Assembly (NCBI RefSeq): GCF_030264295.1
Contig: NZ_CP127173.1
Location: forward strand, 5,525,501-5,589,500
Source: Amycolatopsis nalaikhensis
GTDB taxonomy: Bacteria > Actinomycetota > Actinomycetes > Mycobacteriales > Pseudonocardiaceae
Reading direction: 5' to 3'
Length of the DNA stretch: 64,000 nucleotides
Shown here: piece after piece, positions 1 through 7,329 of the stretch
Numbering within the stretch: the first letter of the stretch is position 1
Layout of the letters: every line of letters starts with the position of its first letter
Notes under the pieces: model-generated
The model's input: the letters and a program-made list of their open reading frames with translations, nothing else
What the model was told of the DNA's origin: nothing
The model's database searches: none
Program-made: the position numbers and the translations under genes

Positions 1-123
1 GCCCAGTGGCGCGTGCGGACCGTGCGGCTCGACCGCGCCCAGCGGGAGCAGCAGCACCGGGACACGGTCACCCGCAGCCAGCTCGGCGACCTGGCGAGAG
101 GTGAGGTCCGCGAAGTACGTCAC
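1..123 (-). CDS. Creatininase-family amidohydrolase, 5' part only (runs off left edge)
   Basis: From a GTG at 121-123 the minus-strand frame is open to base 1 and gives 41 residues. They contain LPLGAVEPHGPHAPLG, the N-terminal metal-binding stretch of the creatininase family (usual form LPxGSxEQHGPHLPLG, where Glu and His bind metal). Most of the protein lies outside the window. The gene is divergent from the PaaX-like/kyn operon, 48 bp away, with a palindrome between. Family members hydrolyse amide bonds (creatinine, formamides, mycofactocin precursor). Hydrolysis of N-formylkynurenine would fit the neighbours, because no kynurenine formamidase is seen in the operon, but that is inference only. 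Confidence 0.8.
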   Translation of the reverse strand, partial: MTYFADLTSRQVAELAAGDRVPVLLLPLGAVEPHGPHAPLG

Positions 124-134
124 GCAAATCAAGC

Positions 135-158
135 TACACCGCAGCGGCCTGAGGTGTA
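135..158. promoter_or_regulatory. Candidate operator between divergent creatininase and PaaX-like genes
   Basis: TACACC at 135-140 and GGTGTA at 153-158 form a perfect 6-bp inverted repeat with a 12-bp spacer. It ends in TATAGA (157-162), which sits 10 bp before the ATG at 172 and could be a -10 box giving a near-leaderless transcript. A bound dimer would block the plus-strand promoter, as expected for autoregulation by the PaaX-like protein. The binding protein is inferred. Confidence 0.4.
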
Positions 159-171
159 TAGAGTTGGGCGC

Positions 172-987
172 ATGCCCGCCGACGCGTTCGAAGCCAGCCC
201 CCAGGAGCTGGTCGTGACGTTGCTGGGCAGCTACGTGCACCCGCGCGAGACCCGCCGGGTGTGGTCGGGCGGCCTGGTCGCGGTGCTCGCCGAGCTGGGC
301 TTCTCCGACGGCGCGGCCCGGATCGCGCTGACCCGCCTGGTGCGCCGCGGCTTGCTCCAGCGCCACCGCGAGGGCCGCACGGTGCACTACTCCCTGACCC
401 GCCGCACCATCGCCCTGCTCGTCGACGGCGACCACCGGATCTTCTCCCTCGGCCGCCGAGAGCGCGCCGCGGGCGAGTGGACCGTGCTGTGGCAGAGCAT
501 CCCGGAGAGCCGCCGGCAAGCACGGGAACGGCTGGTGCGGCGGCTGCGGTTCCTCGGGTTCGGGCCCTACCAGGACGGCACCTGGATCGCCCCGCACGAC
601 CGCGAGGCCGAGGTCCTCGCGCTGCTCGGCGAGCTGGACGTCACCGAGCACGCCGGGCTGCTGCTCGGCCGCCCGTCGGCCGGGCTCGACGTCCGCCGGT
701 TCGCGGGCCGGGCCTGGGACCTCGACGACCTGGCCGCGCGCTACGCCGGGTTCGTCGCGCAGTTCGGCGGCCACCGCGACCGGGAGCTGCCGGACGCCGA
801 GGCGTTCGAGGTGCGGACGCGGCTGGTGCACACGTTCCGGATGTTCCCGTCGCTCGACCCGGAACTGCCCGCCGACCTGGTGCCGGCCCCGGATCGCCGG
901 GCGGCGGCGGTCGAGCTGTTCCACGATTTGTACACCGCGCTCGCGAAACCCGCGCAGCGCCATTTCGACGAGGTGACCCGAGGATGA
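172..987 (+). CDS. PaaX-family transcriptional regulator
   Basis: 271 residues. The N-terminal winged helix-turn-helix (about residues 8-80) includes the PaaX-type stretch ARIALTRLVRRGLL, followed by the PaaX central and C-terminal domains (SRRQARERLVRRLRFLGFG, then the C-terminal RLVHTFRMFPSLDPELP). PaaX proteins are GntR-like repressors that usually sense an aryl-CoA or related aromatic ligand. The ATG at 172 is chosen because the upstream extension is low-complexity Arg/Gln sequence without family similarity. The stop overlaps the kynA start (ATGA, 984-987), so it is the first gene of a tryptophan-degradation operon. The likely job is autoregulation and control of kynA/kynU in response to a tryptophan breakdown product; this is inferred from position. 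Confidence 0.85.
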   Translation: MPADAFEASPQELVVTLLGSYVHPRETRRVWSGGLVAVLAELGFSDGAARIALTRLVRRGLLQRHREGRTVHYSLTRRTIALLVDGDHRIFSLGRRERAAGEWTVLWQSIPESRRQARERLVRRLRFLGFGPYQDGTWIAPHDREAEVLALLGELDVTEHAGLLLGRPSAGLDVRRFAGRAWDLDDLAARYAGFVAQFGGHRDRELPDAEAFEVRTRLVHTFRMFPSLDPELPADLVPAPDRRAAAVELFHDLYTALAKPAQRHFDEVTRG

Positions 988-1778
988 CCGAACCCAGCCA
1001 AGCGACCAAGGAAGCCTTGAGCTACACCTCGTACCTCGCGCTGGACGAAGTGCTCAACGCCCAGCGCCCGCGTTCGGACGAACACGACGAGCTGCTGTTC
1101 ATCGTGATCCACCAGGTGTACGAACTGTGGTTCAAGCAGATCCTGCACGAAGCGGAATTCCTCCAGCGCAACCTCGAGGAAGGCAACACCGCGCATTCGA
1201 TCCGGATCCTGAGGCGGATCCTGACCATCCTCAAGGTGGCCGTCGCGCAGATCGACGTGCTGGAAACCATGACGCCCAGCCAGTTCACGAGTTTCCGCGC
1301 CCGTTTGGACGCTTCGAGCGGCTTCCAGTCGGCCCAGTTCCGCGAGCTCGAAGCGGTGCTCGGGCGACGCGACGAGCGCGTTTTCGCGCACTACCCCGAA
1401 GGCGGCGAGCAGCGGAAACGCATTGCCGAAGCGATGGCGCGGCCGTCGTTGTTCGACTCTTTTCTGGCGTATCTCAAGGCTTCTGGCTATTCCGTCGAGT
1501 GTGATCGAGACGTCACTCGACCGGTGGAGCCGTCCCCGGCCCTGCAGGCGATATTGCTGGACGTGTACAGCGACGACGGCGGTCCGTCGGTCGTCGCGGA
1601 ATGTCTGGTCGATCTCGACGAAGGGATGCAGGAGTGGCGCTACCGGCACGTGAAGATGGTCGAACGCACCATCGGCGACAAGACCGGGACGGGAGGATCA
1701 TCCGGCGCGACTTACCTGCGTACCACGCTTTTCCAGCCGATGTTCCCGGACCTCTGGGCCGTACGGAGCCGACTTTGA
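984..1778 (+). CDS. kynA: Tryptophan 2,3-dioxygenase
   Basis: 264 residues. This is the haem enzyme that opens the indole ring of L-tryptophan to N-formylkynurenine, the first step of the kynurenine pathway. Family signatures are present throughout: FIVIHQVYELWFKQI near residue 40, VLETMTPSQFTSFR (about 92-105), SGFQSAQFRELE, and the C-terminal block from RHVKMVERTIGDKTGTGGSSG to FPDLW that closes over the substrate. Length is normal for bacterial TDO. It overlaps the PaaX-like gene by ATGA and the kynureninase gene by TTGA, so the three are translationally coupled. Besides catabolism, actinomycetes use this step to feed aminobenzoate-type antibiotic precursors; no such cluster is visible here. 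Confidence 0.95.
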   Translation: MTEPSQATKEALSYTSYLALDEVLNAQRPRSDEHDELLFIVIHQVYELWFKQILHEAEFLQRNLEEGNTAHSIRILRRILTILKVAVAQIDVLETMTPSQFTSFRARLDASSGFQSAQFRELEAVLGRRDERVFAHYPEGGEQRKRIAEAMARPSLFDSFLAYLKASGYSVECDRDVTRPVEPSPALQAILLDVYSDDGGPSVVAECLVDLDEGMQEWRYRHVKMVERTIGDKTGTGGSSGATYLRTTLFQPMFPDLWAVRSRL

Positions 1779-2968
1779 CCACCTTGGACGAACTGCGCGC
1801 GGACGACAACGCACTGGCGCCGCACTACTCCCGGTTCGCGGTGGCCGACCGGCTGCTGCTGTCCGGGCATTCGCACCAGGCGTGGCCCGACGTCGCGGAG
1901 GAGGGGTTGCTGGAGTCCTTCGCGGACGCGGCTCGCGACGTCGACGCGAAGTGGGAGCGCGCCTTCGCGAAGGCCGACGAACTGCGCGCGGGCTTCCGCG
2001 TGCTGCTCGGCGACCCGCACGGCGAGTACGCGCTCGGCGCGAGCACGCACGACCTCGTGCTGCGGTTCCTCTCGGCGATGGAGCTGCCGCGAAGACCGCG
2101 CCTGGTCACCACCGACGGCGAGTTCCACACCCTGCGCCGCCAGCTCGCCCGCCTCGAAGAGGAGGGCGTCGAGGTGGTGCGGGTGCCGCTCGACCCGGTG
2201 CCGACGCTCGCCGAGCGCGTCGCGGCCGAGGTGGACGGCGACACCGCCGCCGTGCTCGTCTCGGCGGTGCTGTTCGAGACGTCGCGGCTGGTGCCGGGGC
2301 TCGCGCACCTCGCCGACGTCTGCCGCGGCCGGTCGATCGAGCTCGTCGTCGACGCCTACCACGCGCTCGGCGTCGTGCCGTTCGCGCTGCACGACCTCGG
2401 GCTGACCAACGCCTGGGTGCTCGGCGGCGGCTACAAGTACCTGCAGCTCGGCGAGGGCAACTGCTTCCTGCGGCTGCCCGCGCACGCCCAGGAGCTGCGG
2501 CCGGTGATCACCGGCTGGTACGCCGAGTTCGGCGCGCTCGCCGACGAGCGGCACCCGGGCAAGGTCGCCTACGCCACCGGCGGTGACCGGTTCGCCGGGG
2601 CGACGTACGACCCGGCCAGCCACTACCGCGGCGTGCGCGTCCAGCGGTTCTTCGCCGAGCAGGGGCTGACGCCGGAGTTCCTGCGGCAGGTCTCGCAGCA
2701 CCAGGTCGGCCTGCTCGCGTCGGTGTTCGACTCGCTCGGGCTGCCCGAAGACGTCGTCACCCGCGACCGCGAGACGCCGCTGGACCGGCTCGGCGGGTTC
2801 CTCTCGCTCCGCTGCGCCGACGCGGCGGGGCTGCAGGCGGCGCTGGCCGCGCAGGGCGTCCGCACCGACAGCCGGGGCTCGTACCTGCGGTTCGGCCCCG
2901 CCCCCTACCTCTCCGACACGCAGCTCGAAACGGCGATGCGCACCCTCGGCAAGGTGATCACCGGCTGA
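1775..2968 (+). CDS. kynU: Kynureninase-like class V PLP enzyme
   Basis: 397 residues from a TTG start at 1775 that overlaps the kynA stop (TTGA). The fold-type I PLP features are clear: VVDAYH (Asp about 193, pairs with the PLP ring nitrogen) and GGGYKYLQLGEGN with the Schiff-base lysine at about 221. GYKYL matches kynureninases, although the usual following NGGPG is QLGEG here. Kynureninase cleaves kynurenine to anthranilate and alanine, or 3-hydroxykynurenine to 3-hydroxyanthranilate. Coupling to kynA supports this role; a desulfurase-like or other class V activity is a weaker alternative. No formamidase or kynurenine monooxygenase is seen in the operon. Confidence 0.78.
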   Translation: MTTLDELRADDNALAPHYSRFAVADRLLLSGHSHQAWPDVAEEGLLESFADAARDVDAKWERAFAKADELRAGFRVLLGDPHGEYALGASTHDLVLRFLSAMELPRRPRLVTTDGEFHTLRRQLARLEEEGVEVVRVPLDPVPTLAERVAAEVDGDTAAVLVSAVLFETSRLVPGLAHLADVCRGRSIELVVDAYHALGVVPFALHDLGLTNAWVLGGGYKYLQLGEGNCFLRLPAHAQELRPVITGWYAEFGALADERHPGKVAYATGGDRFAGATYDPASHYRGVRVQRFFAEQGLTPEFLRQVSQHQVGLLASVFDSLGLPEDVVTRDRETPLDRLGGFLSLRCADAAGLQAALAAQGVRTDSRGSYLRFGPAPYLSDTQLETAMRTLGKVITG

Positions 2969-3010
2969 TTACCGGTCCGTATCGCGGGACCTCCACTGGT
3001 CTGGCGATCA

Positions 3011-3033
3011 CCGGGGATCTAGGTTGATCCCGG
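3011..3033. promoter_or_regulatory. Imperfect palindrome upstream of the amino acid dehydrogenase
   Basis: CCGGGGATC (3011-3019) and GATCCCGG (3026-3033) pair as a near-perfect inverted repeat (one bulged G) with a 6-nt loop. It lies 43 bp after the kynureninase stop and about 100 bp before the dehydrogenase start. It could terminate the kyn transcript or bind a regulator of the next operon. No T-tract follows. Confidence 0.35.
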
Positions 3034-3134
3034 GTACCCACCGGGCGGACGACCTCCGCGCGCCGGGTCCCCGTCAACCCTGTGAAGCGCGTCCCGGCCA
3101 CGAACCGGGCGCGGGAGACAAAGGAGTCACCACC

Positions 3135-4208
3135 GTGACCGAAGGAGTGTTCGCCCGGGGCACCGGGCACGAACAGGTCGTGTACTGCCACGACCAGGCC
3201 AGTGGCCTGAAGGCCATCATCGGCATCTACTCCACCGCGCTCGGGCCCGCCTTGGGCGGGACGCGCTTCCACCCCTACGCCACCGAGTCCGAGGCGCTCG
3301 ACGACGTGCTCGCGCTGTCGAAGGGCATGGCGTACAAGAACGCGCTGGCCGGGCTCGACCTCGGCGGCGGCAAGGCCGTCATCATCGGCGACCCGAAGAC
3401 GCTCAAGTCCGAAGCGCTGCTGCGCGCGTACGGGCGCTTCGTGCAGTCCCTGGGCGGCCGCTACATCACGGCGTGCGACGTGGGCACCTACGTGCACGAC
3501 ATGGACATCGTGGCGCGGGAGTCCCGGTTCGTCACCGGCCGCTCGCCCGAGGACGGCGGCGCGGGCGACTCGTCCGTGCTCACCGCGTTCGGTGTCTTCC
3601 AGGGCATGCGGGCCTCGGCCGAGCACGTCTTCGGCAGCCCGGACCTGGCGGGCAAGCGCGTCGGCGTGGCCGGCGTCGGCAAGGTCGGGCACATCCTCGT
3701 CGGGCACCTCGTCGAGGCGGGCGCGCAGGTGACGATCACCGACGTCTACGCGCCGGCGATCGAGCGGACCCGGTCGGTGTACCCGGACGTACAGGTCGTG
3801 TCCGATGTGGACACCCTGCTGCGCACCGAGCTGGACGTCTTCGCGCCGTGCGCGCTGGGCGGCGTGCTGAACGACGAGACGGTGCCGGTGCTCGGCGCCA
3901 AGATCGTCTGCGGCGCGGCCAACAACCAGCTCGCGCACGCGGGCGTGGACAAGCAGCTCGCCGACCGCGGCGTGCTGTACGCGCCGGACTACCTGGTCAA
4001 CGCCGGCGGCGTGATCCAGGTCGACGACGAGCGCCACGGCTTCGACTTCGAGCGCGCCAAGCGCAAGACGACGGCCATCTACGACACGACGAAGGCGGTG
4101 TTCGCGCTGGCGGACACCGAGGGGGTGCCCCCGGCGACGGCGGCCGACCGGCTGGCGGAGCGGCGGATGGCGGAGGTCGGGCGGCTGCGGTCCATCATGA
4201 CCGGGTGA
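3135..4208 (+). CDS. Leucine/valine (Glu/Leu/Phe/Val-type) dehydrogenase
   Basis: 357 residues from a GTG at 3135 with AAGGAG 8 bp upstream. It catalyses NAD-dependent oxidative deamination of a branched-chain or aromatic amino acid. The catalytic lysines are in SKGMAYKNALAGLDLGGGK (Lys about 68 and 80, as in leucine dehydrogenase), and the NAD-binding GVAGVGKVG is at about 177-185. Length matches actinomycete valine dehydrogenase, which starts valine catabolism and supplies acyl-CoA for polyketides. Leucine, valine and phenylalanine specificity cannot be separated by reading alone. The last bases overlap the start of the serine hydrolase gene (GTGA), a tight and unusual pairing. Confidence 0.88.
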   Translation: MTEGVFARGTGHEQVVYCHDQASGLKAIIGIYSTALGPALGGTRFHPYATESEALDDVLALSKGMAYKNALAGLDLGGGKAVIIGDPKTLKSEALLRAYGRFVQSLGGRYITACDVGTYVHDMDIVARESRFVTGRSPEDGGAGDSSVLTAFGVFQGMRASAEHVFGSPDLAGKRVGVAGVGKVGHILVGHLVEAGAQVTITDVYAPAIERTRSVYPDVQVVSDVDTLLRTELDVFAPCALGGVLNDETVPVLGAKIVCGAANNQLAHAGVDKQLADRGVLYAPDYLVNAGGVIQVDDERHGFDFERAKRKTTAIYDTTKAVFALADTEGVPPATAADRLAERRMAEVGRLRSIMTG

Positions 4209-5008
4209 GTCTTTCGGCGATCTTCGAAACGGCGGGCGTGCGGGGGTTCCTGCACGCCCGCCGTCTCGGTTCCCCCGGCGAGGTCGGCGTCGACGCCGAC
4301 GCGCCGGTCGTGCTGGCCTCGGTGGTCAAGGTGGCGCTGGCGTACGAGTTCGCCCGCCAGGTGGCGGCGGGCCAGCTGGACCCGACGGACCGCGTGCACG
4401 CGACGGCGGCGGACCGCCTGGGCGGCACGGGTTCGGCGGGGTTCGCCGACGACGTCTCCTACAGCCTGCGCGACGCGGCGCTGCTGGCGTTGTCGATCTC
4501 GGACAACACGGCCGCGGACCTGCTGTTCGACCGGGTCGGCGTGGCGAACGTCCGGTCGTTGCTGGCGGAGCTGGGCCTGTCCCGGACGTCCGTCATCGGC
4601 GCGCCGCGGGACTTGCTGGCGACGATCCTCGAGGACCAAGCGGCCCGGCGGCCGTTGCGGGCGCTGGATCCGCTGCGGACGTCGGCGAGCACACCACGGG
4701 AGATGACCAGCCTGCTGGCGGCGCTCTGGGCGGACCCGGGGCCGGGCGCGCGGGTCCTCGGGTGGATGACGGCGCAGGTCAGCTGGCACCGGCTCGCGGC
4801 CGGGTTCCCGCCGGAGGTGGCGGTGGCGGCCAAGACGGGCACGTTGCCGGGCATCCGCAACGAGATCGGGGTGGTGACCTACCCGGACGGCGCCGCGTAC
4901 GCGGTGGCGGTGTTCACGGTGGCCGAGGCGGAGACGTTGCGGCGCCCGGACATCGACCGAGCGATCGGCGACGCGGCCCGTACGGCGGTGGAGGCCCTGC
5001 GGTCGTGA
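4205..5008 (+). CDS. Class A beta-lactamase-like serine hydrolase, apparently cytoplasmic
   Basis: 267 residues from a GTG overlapping the dehydrogenase stop. All three active-site motifs of class A beta-lactamases are present: S39-V-V-K42, S99-D100-N101 and K210-T-G-T. The N-terminus (MSLSAIFETAGVRGFLHARR) has no signal peptide or lipobox, so it should stay in the cytoplasm, unlike a true resistance enzyme. Comparable actinomycete proteins are annotated as serine hydrolases of unknown substrate. Translational coupling to an amino acid dehydrogenase suggests a metabolic amide or ester substrate rather than an antibiotic; this is inference. The stop codon lies in the left arm of a 19-bp inverted repeat. 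Confidence 0.82.
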   Translation: MSLSAIFETAGVRGFLHARRLGSPGEVGVDADAPVVLASVVKVALAYEFARQVAAGQLDPTDRVHATAADRLGGTGSAGFADDVSYSLRDAALLALSISDNTAADLLFDRVGVANVRSLLAELGLSRTSVIGAPRDLLATILEDQAARRPLRALDPLRTSASTPREMTSLLAALWADPGPGARVLGWMTAQVSWHRLAAGFPPEVAVAAKTGTLPGIRNEIGVVTYPDGAAYAVAVFTVAEAETLRRPDIDRAIGDAARTAVEALRS

Positions 5009-5044
5009 GTGTTTAGGGCGGTTAGAACCGCCCTAAACACTCAC
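5005..5044. terminator. Perfect 19-bp inverted repeat between convergent genes
   Basis: GTGAGTGTTTAGGGCGGTT (5005-5023), a 2-nt AG loop, then its exact reverse complement (5026-5044). The left arm begins on the stop codon of the serine hydrolase gene, and the right arm ends 7 bp before the end of the convergent LysR gene. A bidirectional terminator is the simplest reading. The perfect arms and minimal loop also allow a cruciform or protein-binding role. Confidence 0.7.
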
Positions 5045-5051
5045 GACGCTT

Positions 5052-5999
5052 TCAGGCGCGGTCGTAGAAGACGTCCCAGGGGCGGGCTGCTCCGGGGTCG
5101 GCGGGCACCAGCCGGGAGACTCCGTCGTCGCGGAGGACCTCCGCCGCGATCTCCGCCAGCTTCGCCGCCTGCGGGTGCGGGCTCGACGACGGCCACGCGA
5201 ACGCCGTCCGGGACCGCAGCACCTCGCCCGTCAACGGCCGCCACACCACGCGCGGTTCCTTGCGCGCCCGCGGCTCGAACGCCACCCCGTGCCCGGCCAG
5301 CACCAGTCCCAGCACGAACTCCGGGTTGCGCGCGTGGCGGATCGACGCCGGGCGGAAGCCGTGGTCCCAGCACGTCCGCAGCAGCGCGTCGTAACTCCCC
5401 GGTGCCGCCGCGCGCGGGGCGTGCACCAGCCCTTCGCCCGCCAGGTCGGCGAGCGCCAGCGACGACCGCCGCGCCAACGGCGAGTCGCGGGGGAGCACCA
5501 CGCCCAGCGGCGTGTCGACCGCGGGACCCAGTTCCAGCCCGACGACGTCCACCGGCAGCTGCAGCAACCCCGCGTCCAGCGACCGGTCCGCGAGCAGCCG
5601 CGCCTGCTCGGCCGTCGTCAGCTCCTGCAGGTCGAGCCGGACCATCGGGTGCTGCGAAGCGAACGCCGTCAGGATCGCGGCCAGCACCCGCCCAGGCAGT
5701 TCGGGTGGCACCCCAGCGCGCAGGGCGTCCGTCTCGCCACGCGAGGCCTTCGCGACGAGCGCCGTCATCCGCTCCCAGCGGGACAGCAGGTCGCGTGCCT
5801 CCGCGCGGAGCACTTCGCCCGCTTCGGTGAGCGTGACGCGGCGGCCGCGTTCGAACAGCTTCGCGCCCAGCTCGGCTTCGAGCCGTTTGATGCGCTGGCT
5901 CAACGGCGGCTGCGCGATGCCGAGCCGGTCCGCGGCGCGGCCGAAGTGGAGTTCTTCGGCGACCACGAGGAAGTACCGCAGCGAACGGAGGTGGTCCAC
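5052..5999 (-). CDS. LysR-family transcriptional regulator
   Basis: 315 residues. The N-terminal winged HTH is typical: LRYFLVVAEELHFGRAADRL, then QPPLSQRIKRLEAELG as recognition helix. The effector domain begins near residue 90 and resembles the BenM/CatM branch (LDLQELTTAEQARLLADRSLDAGL), whose members often sense aromatic acids. The gene diverges from the Tat-secreted metallo-hydrolase (85 bp between starts), its most likely target in the usual LysR arrangement. An unrelated distant target is possible. Confidence 0.92.
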   Translation of the reverse strand: MDHLRSLRYFLVVAEELHFGRAADRLGIAQPPLSQRIKRLEAELGAKLFERGRRVTLTEAGEVLRAEARDLLSRWERMTALVAKASRGETDALRAGVPPELPGRVLAAILTAFASQHPMVRLDLQELTTAEQARLLADRSLDAGLLQLPVDVVGLELGPAVDTPLGVVLPRDSPLARRSSLALADLAGEGLVHAPRAAAPGSYDALLRTCWDHGFRPASIRHARNPEFVLGLVLAGHGVAFEPRARKEPRVVWRPLTGEVLRSRTAFAWPSSSPHPQAAKLAEIAAEVLRDDGVSRLVPADPGAARPWDVFYDRA

Positions 6000-6083
6000 G
6001 CTGCGACGATAGCCGACCGCATATCGACATGCCGACGTCCCGATCTTGGACAGCCGCGCCCGGTCCGTGGTCTGGTGCCCGGT

Positions 6084-7016
6084 ATGGACACAGGACTCAG
6101 CAGACGCGGGCTGTTCGGCGCGGGGGCCGCGGCGGCGGCCATCCTGGTGGGCGCGGGCCCGGCCGCCGCGAGCCCCGGCACCTCACGGATGACCTTGCGG
6201 TGGTGGGGGAACAACGGCTGGGAGGTCCGCGTCGAGGACAAGACGATCCTCATCGACCCGTGGCTGACCCGCTTCAAGACCGGGACGTACACCCCGGCCG
6301 GCGCCGACCCCCAGACCCCGCTATCGGTGAACCGCGAGCTGATCGACGGCTACCTCGACCGCGGCGAGCTGCGCGCCGACCACATCCTCGTCACCCACGG
6401 CCACTACGACCACCTCAGCGACGTCCCCTACCTGGCGAAACGCACCGGCGCGACGGTCTTCGGCACCGAAACCCATTTGAGTCTCATGGCCGCGCTCGGC
6501 GCCCCGGAAGACCAGCTGGCGGTCGCGAGCGGCGGCGAGGACCTCACCTTCGACGGCTACTCGATCCGGATCTTCCGGTCCCTGCACTCGGCGACCGGCC
6601 CCCGGGCCCGCGTCCCGTTCCCCGGCTCGCGGCCGCTGTCCCGCCGCGACCGGCCGCGCGTCATCGAAGACCTCGTCGAGGGCGGCACGCTGGCCTACCA
6701 GGTCACCGGCGGCGGCGCGAGCGTGCTGAACTTCGGCGGCTCGAACTACATCGAGTCCGAGCTGGCGGGCGTGCGCCCGGACGTCGTGTGCCTGCCGGTG
6801 GGCGGCGCGAAGGTGACGCAGTACGTGCCGCGGCTCCTGCGGACGCTGGGCAACCCGCGGTACGTGGCGGCCACGCACTGGGACGACTTCGACCTCCCGC
6901 TCGGCCAGGCCCACGACCCCAACGGCGGCCTCGACACCTTGCGCGAGGCGGTGACGGCGGCGAGCCCGGCGAGCGAGTTCGTCGTCCTGGACCACCTGGG
7001 CACGTTCGTCCCGTGA
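6084..7016 (+). CDS. Tat-exported MBL-fold metallo-hydrolase
   Basis: 310 residues. The N-terminus carries a twin-arginine signal (LSRRGLFGAG, then an Ala-rich core to about residue 32), so the enzyme is exported folded. The metallo-beta-lactamase fold follows, with metal ligands in LVTHGHYDHLSD (HxHxDH), further candidate ligands in SLHSATGP and FGGSNY, and HLGTF at the C-terminus. Similar proteins (UlaG/RomA-like) hydrolyse phosphodiester or lactone bonds; the substrate cannot be read here. It is divergent from the LysR gene and probably controlled by it. Downstream is a hairpin, then the convergent DUF5302 gene. Confidence 0.85.
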   Translation: MDTGLSRRGLFGAGAAAAAILVGAGPAAASPGTSRMTLRWWGNNGWEVRVEDKTILIDPWLTRFKTGTYTPAGADPQTPLSVNRELIDGYLDRGELRADHILVTHGHYDHLSDVPYLAKRTGATVFGTETHLSLMAALGAPEDQLAVASGGEDLTFDGYSIRIFRSLHSATGPRARVPFPGSRPLSRRDRPRVIEDLVEGGTLAYQVTGGGASVLNFGGSNYIESELAGVRPDVVCLPVGGAKVTQYVPRLLRTLGNPRYVAATHWDDFDLPLGQAHDPNGGLDTLREAVTAASPASEFVVLDHLGTFVP

Positions 7017-7023
7017 ACGCTCC

Positions 7024-7057
7024 GAAGGCCACCATCAAGGCTCTGATGGTGGCCTTC
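7024..7057. terminator. Hairpin terminator between convergent genes
   Basis: GAAGGCCACCATCA (7024-7037) and TGATGGTGGCCTTC (7044-7057) are perfect reverse complements with a 6-nt loop. It lies between the metallo-hydrolase stop (7016) and the end of the DUF5302 gene (7073), so it can serve both strands. Confidence 0.7.
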
Positions 7058-7072
7058 AGGGGCTTGGCGGTC

Positions 7073-7258
7073 TCAGCCGCTCTTGCGGCGGAAGGTGCGC
7101 TTGTTCGCGGCCGGGCCGTGGGCGTGCTGGTTCTTGCCGCCCCCGCTCTCGTGCGACGCGCCCGCACGGGCGTGGGCCTGCTTGCGCTCCAGTGCCTCGC
7201 GGAACTTGCGCTTGACGTCGTCCTCCTCGCCGCTCGGCGACGGATTCGGTTCACTCAT
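7073..7258 (-). CDS. DUF5302-family small protein
   Basis: 61 residues, highly hydrophilic: an acidic start (SEPNPSPSGEEDDVKRKFREALERKQ), then a Gly/His/Lys-rich tail ending KRTFRRKSG. This matches the actinobacterial DUF5302 family of about 60-residue proteins of unknown function. There is no membrane segment or signal peptide, and the protein is probably disordered with one short helix (about residues 14-28). It lies alone between a hairpin and the 3' end of the HxlR gene. Function unknown. Confidence 0.8.
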   Translation of the reverse strand: MSEPNPSPSGEEDDVKRKFREALERKQAHARAGASHESGGGKNQHAHGPAANKRTFRRKSG

Positions 7259-7329
7259 GCTGACCTCCGGACGTGACGACGTGTGACCACTCCAGCCTGG
7301 CAGTCGCGCACCCGGTTGGCGAGTTCATT

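Noticed and set aside
4205..5008. An antibiotic resistance beta-lactamase
   Set aside because: Motifs are complete, but there is no export signal and it is coupled to a metabolic gene; resistance cannot be claimed.
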